This document shows positions 60,316 to 64,000 of a stretch of DNA of 64,000 nucleotides, piece after piece; position 1 is the stretch's first letter, and each line of letters starts with the position of its first letter. The stretch spans positions 108,361 to 172,360 of the forward strand of contig NZ_BAABHD010000010.1 of the NCBI RefSeq assembly GCF_039541915.1, given 5' to 3'. The stretch comes from Nibrella saemangeumensis. Its GTDB lineage: Bacteria > Bacteroidota > Bacteroidia > Cytophagales > Spirosomataceae. The position numbers and the translations under genes are program-made. The notes below the pieces were generated by a model, which was not told the origin of the DNA, did not search any database, and was given only the letters and a program-made list of their open reading frames with translations.

Positions 60316-61433
60316 CCCTCTTTTCTAAAGAAAAATCTCCCGCGCAAACGACCTTCTATATACGGCGGTTGTTTAATGCCGCGCTGGGAGAGGCCACGGT
60401 CGATCCGGTCGACCAGTTCAAACAAATCTACGTTGGGCACATTCATGTGTTTCACCAGTTCACTGGTGAAAAGGCCGTTTTTGTCGTCTTCAACCGCAGG
60501 TTTCCCCGGTTCGGTTGCATAGATAATTACTGTACCCACAGCCGGTTGCACCGGAGCAAAAATTGGTTCATCCGTCCCCCGGCGCCACGAGCGGTAAGGG
60601 TTGTTCCGGCAGGCGTCCCAGAAAACCAGGTTAGCCCCATCCGGGTTGGCCTGCTGCATACGGGCGATGAGCCGGCGCAGGGGGTAACACTCATACTCAA
60701 CGTCCGGCTCCGATGCCGGATCAGCATCAACCGGTTGCACAAAATTTTCTCCGTTTACCATCAGGCCATGCCCGGCATAGTAGAACAAGCTGACACTCTG
60801 GTTGCTTAAATCCGTCATAAAGGAGTCAAAGGTCTTTTTTAATTCCTTAAGGGGCAGATTCTCTTTATAAAGCACGGTAAATCCTAAATTCTCCAACTCT
60901 TGCTTAACGGCCTTCCCATCATTCACCGGATTTTTGAGCGGAAATTTTACGTATTTATCATTCGCAACAATCAGAGCCAGCCGTTTCTGCGGTGGAGGTG
61001 GTGGTGTAACGACAGCTTGGTAAGTAATGTAGCGGGACGATGAGGTGGTGGTACCGGCCACATTTGTAGCTTTAACGTGAACCTCATTGGCTCCCGCAAT
61101 AAGGTTAATATCCTCTGATACCTCCTGCCCACAGGTAACCTGCTTAAACCCTCTTTGGCGGGTGTCCAGCGGTTGTCCATTGTGAAAGAACTGGATGGAT
61201 TGGATAGGTGCATCAGACTGTACACACACCGATACGGTAAGTTTCGGTTGTTTGGTAGTCCACTGCTGCGCCTGAGGGGTCTGCCAGTTTATCAATGGTG
61301 GCAATTTTTGGGGCGTTGCTGCCGCATTGGGTTTTACCCAGCCGCTTGCTGCCGAGATAACCTCCTGCTGGGCCAGAGCAGGAGTTGCCAGCATCACCAG
61401 ATAAACAACAAGATAATGTAGCGTGTTTTTCAT
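60312..61433 (-). CDS. Secreted caspase-family protease, number 3
   Basis: 373 residues. A signal peptide (about 1-21), an Ig-like domain (about 65-145, IQSIQFFHNGQPLDTRQRGF) shared with caspase number 1, and a caspase domain from RLALIVANDKYVKFPLK near 151. The catalytic residues are His222 in YYAGHGLM and Cys275 in WDACRNNPY. The sigma gene overlaps its stop by four bases, so the two proteins are made from one message. I infer that this caspase acts on, or is controlled together with, the sigma/anti-sigma pair. Confidence 0.88.
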   Translation of the reverse strand: MKNTLHYLVVYLVMLATPALAQQEVISAASGWVKPNAAATPQKLPPLINWQTPQAQQWTTKQPKLTVSVCVQSDAPIQSIQFFHNGQPLDTRQRGFKQVTCGQEVSEDINLIAGANEVHVKATNVAGTTTSSSRYITYQAVVTPPPPPQKRLALIVANDKYVKFPLKNPVNDGKAVKQELENLGFTVLYKENLPLKELKKTFDSFMTDLSNQSVSLFYYAGHGLMVNGENFVQPVDADPASEPDVEYECYPLRRLIARMQQANPDGANLVFWDACRNNPYRSWRRGTDEPIFAPVQPAVGTVIIYATEPGKPAVEDDKNGLFTSELVKHMNVPNVDLFELVDRIDRGLSQRGIKQPPYIEGRLRGRFFFRKEG

Positions 61434-61443
61434 AACTCAACGT

Positions 61444-62220
61444 TCAGAATTTGATTTGAGCGGAAAGGACCGGAATTGATCTATTGAGATTCAGACCGAG
61501 TTTTACGGTATCAGCGCGTCGTTGTTTCTCGTTTTGAGTTCCTCTGATGAACGTGTAAACAACATCAGCGGCCCAGATGAGAGCCGCAGCACGGGTGGCA
61601 AGGAAATACCGTTGGTGCGCACTATTAGCTTCATCGTAGAACGGCTGAGCCGCTGCTTCATTTTGGGAAGCCATGTATTTATCGTACTGTTGATTGGAGT
61701 GGCTTTTCTGTAGGATGCCATAAATTAGCAATCCACCGTACGCAACCGTTATAGCCGGGCGCAGCCCTATCTTTTTGCCAGGCTGTACCATGATATTGCC
61801 TACTCCAGGCAGTAACGCTGACACCAATGCGTTAGCCGGACCACCACCTAAGGTTCCCGGTGTTGGTGGAATGAATGGTTTTACATTTACTGTAACCTTA
61901 AATTCCTCGTTCAGCGGTTCACCATCCCGTACATAATCCCATAAAACGGCTTTATTCGTTCCGGGAGTAATACGCTTTCCAATGTCTCCTGATACCGTCC
62001 GGACACGCAGCAAACCCTTAGTACGACCCTGCGCCTGTATATAAACCGAGTCCTGCGCCTTGATACCAGCAACATCATACGTAATCTTAACTCGTTGCGC
62101 ATCCACATCAACCTGGATGTTGGAAATGGTAGCCTCAGAACGCGTTTGCCCGTAACCGGTGCCTACCGACAGAATAGCCACCAGTAATGTCAACGCGCAT
62201 GAATAATAAGTTGAACCCAT
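61444..62220 (-). CDS. Secreted/membrane protein with beta domain and DUF5683-like end
   Basis: 258 residues. A signal peptide (LLVAILSVGTGYGQ) is followed by a beta domain (RVKITYDVAGIKAQDSVYIQA, and later GDIGKRITPGTNKAVLWDYV) seen in several Bacteroidota surface proteins. The C-terminal part LVSALLPGVGNIMVQPGKK and later AVAYGGLLIYGIL has two membrane segments, with a general likeness to DUF5683. It lies between the LamG lipoprotein gene and caspase number 3 in the same orientation. Function unknown. Confidence 0.65.
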   Translation of the reverse strand: MGSTYYSCALTLLVAILSVGTGYGQTRSEATISNIQVDVDAQRVKITYDVAGIKAQDSVYIQAQGRTKGLLRVRTVSGDIGKRITPGTNKAVLWDYVRDGEPLNEEFKVTVNVKPFIPPTPGTLGGGPANALVSALLPGVGNIMVQPGKKIGLRPAITVAYGGLLIYGILQKSHSNQQYDKYMASQNEAAAQPFYDEANSAHQRYFLATRAAALIWAADVVYTFIRGTQNEKQRRADTVKLGLNLNRSIPVLSAQIKF

Positions 62221-62222
62221 GG

Positions 62223-63875
62223 TTATTGATTGAATAAAGCCTGAACCTGTGCTGAATTAAGCGCTTTGTTGTAGATCCGGATTTCGTCCATCGCACCGTT
62301 AAAATAATCTGGATAACCAGCCGCCTGAGCCCCAAATTTCAGAGTCCCACCCGGACAGTTGTCAATAGCACCAGCCGGTACAGGTTCTGATTTAAAGAAA
62401 TTCCCATTGAGGTAAATGGTAATCGTATTGCCATCAAATGTGCAGACATAGTGATGCCAGACATTGACAGTAAGAATATTGGTTGTTCCTGATGCAGTCT
62501 GCCAACCCTGACCAGCAACACAATTGCTATTTCTTTTTATATCACCATTTACCGTAATACCAGGGTTGCCGGGTTTCAACAAGGCGCTATACTGTTCGTT
62601 AGCCCCATCCGAGAAGCGGGATTTATTGTATAACTGCATACGTGAACTTGTTACTGGACTGGCAAGCCTAAACCAAAGGCTTATGGTAATTTGAGAAGGT
62701 CTTAGAGCTGTGTAATCCGGTATATTAAAATAAGCGCCGGTTCCATTCAACGAGAGTGCGGCATTGTTGTTACCCTTTCGGTCCGAAGTATAGGTAGCTC
62801 CATTGAGCAGTGAGCCATGGAGGTTATTACCACTATTATCGTTGGGAGAGCTATTAAATGGATAGTAAGCAATCAGGCCGCTGTTCAGGTCAACATCTGT
62901 TTGCGTAGTAAATGACATAGTAGCTCCGTAGACGACACGTCCATCAGGCATAACTGCGAAAGCGCGATAGGAATAGGTTGTACCGGGTACTAAGTTGGAC
63001 AACAGGACATTTATGTTCGTGTTAACGCTCCCACTTTGGTTAGTAGTCAGAGAGTTGCTGATCTCCGGATTGTTATTACTAGAAGAATAAACGATGCCAT
63101 AGCGCGTTGCAGCTGGATTTCCAGTATCATTAATTCGGAAAGTGACGTTAGCAAAGGTTTTATCAACAGAGGAGTTCCCAACAGTTGTGACATTCGCTAA
63201 GAGAACTGCCGAAGTAGTAAATGTTTTTGTGGCTCCATATACTGGACCTCCCGCTGCATTGTAGCCATAGGCTCGTATATAATAAGTCGTATTAGGCAAT
63301 AATGCATTTGCAGACAACTGCGCTGTTTGATTAACGGCTATGTCTCCTGTTACTTCTGTCTTTGTATCTGCTACTGTTGGTGACTGATTTGTTGATGAGT
63401 AACAAACGCCATACCGGCTGATTGTGCCATTGCCTTTATTACTGATGGACATCTGTAGGGTGGCGGAATTTAGTGTTACATTGGTGGCGTCATGTGTGAC
63501 AACAGTTGGCAAAACCACATTGCTGATGGTTATTTTTTTAGAAATGGTTTTTTCCTGACCGCATTTGTTAATCAGCTTGGCCTTTACTTCATAATCGCCG
63601 GCGGTCTGATAAACACGCCTTGCCGTTAATGATGTAGTAGGGGTGCTGTTATCTCCAAAGTCCCAAATGACATTGTCGATAGTGCCAGATGTAGATTCTA
63701 ATGAAAAGCTGACATCTAAAAGATTTGCTTGGTGGCCAATCTGAGCTGATGGACTGGTACATTTAGGAAAATCCTTTTTGGCTAAGTTCCAGCCTTCGCA
63801 GCTTATAAGGAGGAAAACAAGGCTTCCCCACACAAACAGGCGAGAGAGTTTTCTGTAAAGTAGAGTTTGGTACAT
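62223..63875 (-). CDS. PKD / Fn3-like / LamG lipoprotein
   Basis: 550 residues. Lipobox SLVFLLISCEGW with Cys at 26; a PKD domain (about 40-115, VIWDFGDNSTPTTSL); two Fn3-like modules (about 125-225 and 228-330, RYGVCYSS and RYGIVYSS); and a LamG/concanavalin-like domain from about 337 (GLIAYYPFNSSPNDNSG) to the end. LamG domains bind sugars or adhesion ligands. It is the first gene of the long cluster in transcription order, three bases before the next. The promoter must lie in the last 125 bases of the window, or beyond. Confidence 0.85.
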   Translation of the reverse strand: MYQTLLYRKLSRLFVWGSLVFLLISCEGWNLAKKDFPKCTSPSAQIGHQANLLDVSFSLESTSGTIDNVIWDFGDNSTPTTSLTARRVYQTAGDYEVKAKLINKCGQEKTISKKITISNVVLPTVVTHDATNVTLNSATLQMSISNKGNGTISRYGVCYSSTNQSPTVADTKTEVTGDIAVNQTAQLSANALLPNTTYYIRAYGYNAAGGPVYGATKTFTTSAVLLANVTTVGNSSVDKTFANVTFRINDTGNPAATRYGIVYSSSNNNPEISNSLTTNQSGSVNTNINVLLSNLVPGTTYSYRAFAVMPDGRVVYGATMSFTTQTDVDLNSGLIAYYPFNSSPNDNSGNNLHGSLLNGATYTSDRKGNNNAALSLNGTGAYFNIPDYTALRPSQITISLWFRLASPVTSSRMQLYNKSRFSDGANEQYSALLKPGNPGITVNGDIKRNSNCVAGQGWQTASGTTNILTVNVWHHYVCTFDGNTITIYLNGNFFKSEPVPAGAIDNCPGGTLKFGAQAAGYPDYFNGAMDEIRIYNKALNSAQVQALFNQ

Positions 63876-64000
63876 ATAGTTCTGTACAGAGGAAATACTA
63901 AGAACGTGTTTAAAAATGGAGCGCTGGGGTTAGAAAAAGCGGAAATCAGCCTATCTTGAGGGTTAATCCGACCAAAGATGTACCCCTCCGACTTGACTGA

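Noticed and set aside
42595..63875. The protease island as a type III CRISPR/Craspase locus
   Set aside because: No Cas genes, no CRISPR repeats and no Csx-type protein are present. The likeness is limited to a caspase with a sigma/anti-sigma pair.

Overview
The window looks like a chromosomal segment of a Bacteroidota member of the order Cytophagales, most like Spirosoma or a close relative. The reasons are a GC content a little above 50 percent, a hybrid two-component regulator with Reg_prop, Y_Y_Y and AraC parts, a phosphonate transporter-like protein of the DUF5690 type, PadR-linked orphan FtsX-like permeases, PKD lipoproteins with a Cys lipobox, and a lack of strong Shine-Dalgarno sequences. 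The genus is inferred, not proven. I saw no rRNA, tRNA, CRISPR array, phage or insertion sequence.

Layout. 1-3560: a phosphonate-utilisation cluster (end of an HD-domain protein, a DUF5690 transporter, an FAD oxidoreductase and a phosphonatase-like HAD hydrolase). 3878-7966: one large hybrid sensor/regulator. 8166-14610: a TonB-domain protein, then PadR and two orphan ABC permeases. 14785-29990: a run of metabolic genes (nucleoside-hydrolase-like DUF1593, Na+/solute symporter, SDR, MocR regulator with a divergent flavin-binding protein, aldo/keto reductase, saccharopine-dehydrogenase-like enzyme, monooxygenase, PIN pair, metallo-hydrolases, PfkB kinase). 30111-32962: six tandem, mutually homologous small genes of unknown function. 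33088-38737: ArfB, then a cyanophycin set (cyanophycinase, isoaspartyl peptidase, cyanophycin synthetase). 39239-42466: UDP-galactopyranose mutase, a DUF2383 protein, a LytTR response regulator, and a Doc/antitoxin pair flanked by two REP-like palindromes.

42595-63875: eighteen consecutive genes on the minus strand, most separated by less than 100 bases. They encode three secreted caspase-family proteases, one papain-family protease, an ECF sigma factor, a membrane anti-sigma-like protein, a TonB-like protein, four lipoproteins (three with 7, 8 and 7 copies of a 60-residue repeat, one with PKD, Fn3-like and LamG parts), and a set of secreted proteins that share small domains with the caspases. 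This is the most likely undescribed system in the window. I infer an envelope-located protease pathway coupled to transcription: a sigma factor gene overlaps the caspase gene before it by four bases, and the anti-sigma has a periplasmic tail that a protease could reach.

The second novelty candidate is the six-gene family at 30111-32962. Smaller points are a decayed copy of the start of the HAD gene, a terminator hairpin that runs into the next start codon, a MocR operator with a perfect inverted repeat, and several families of short-period repeats forming hairpins between genes.
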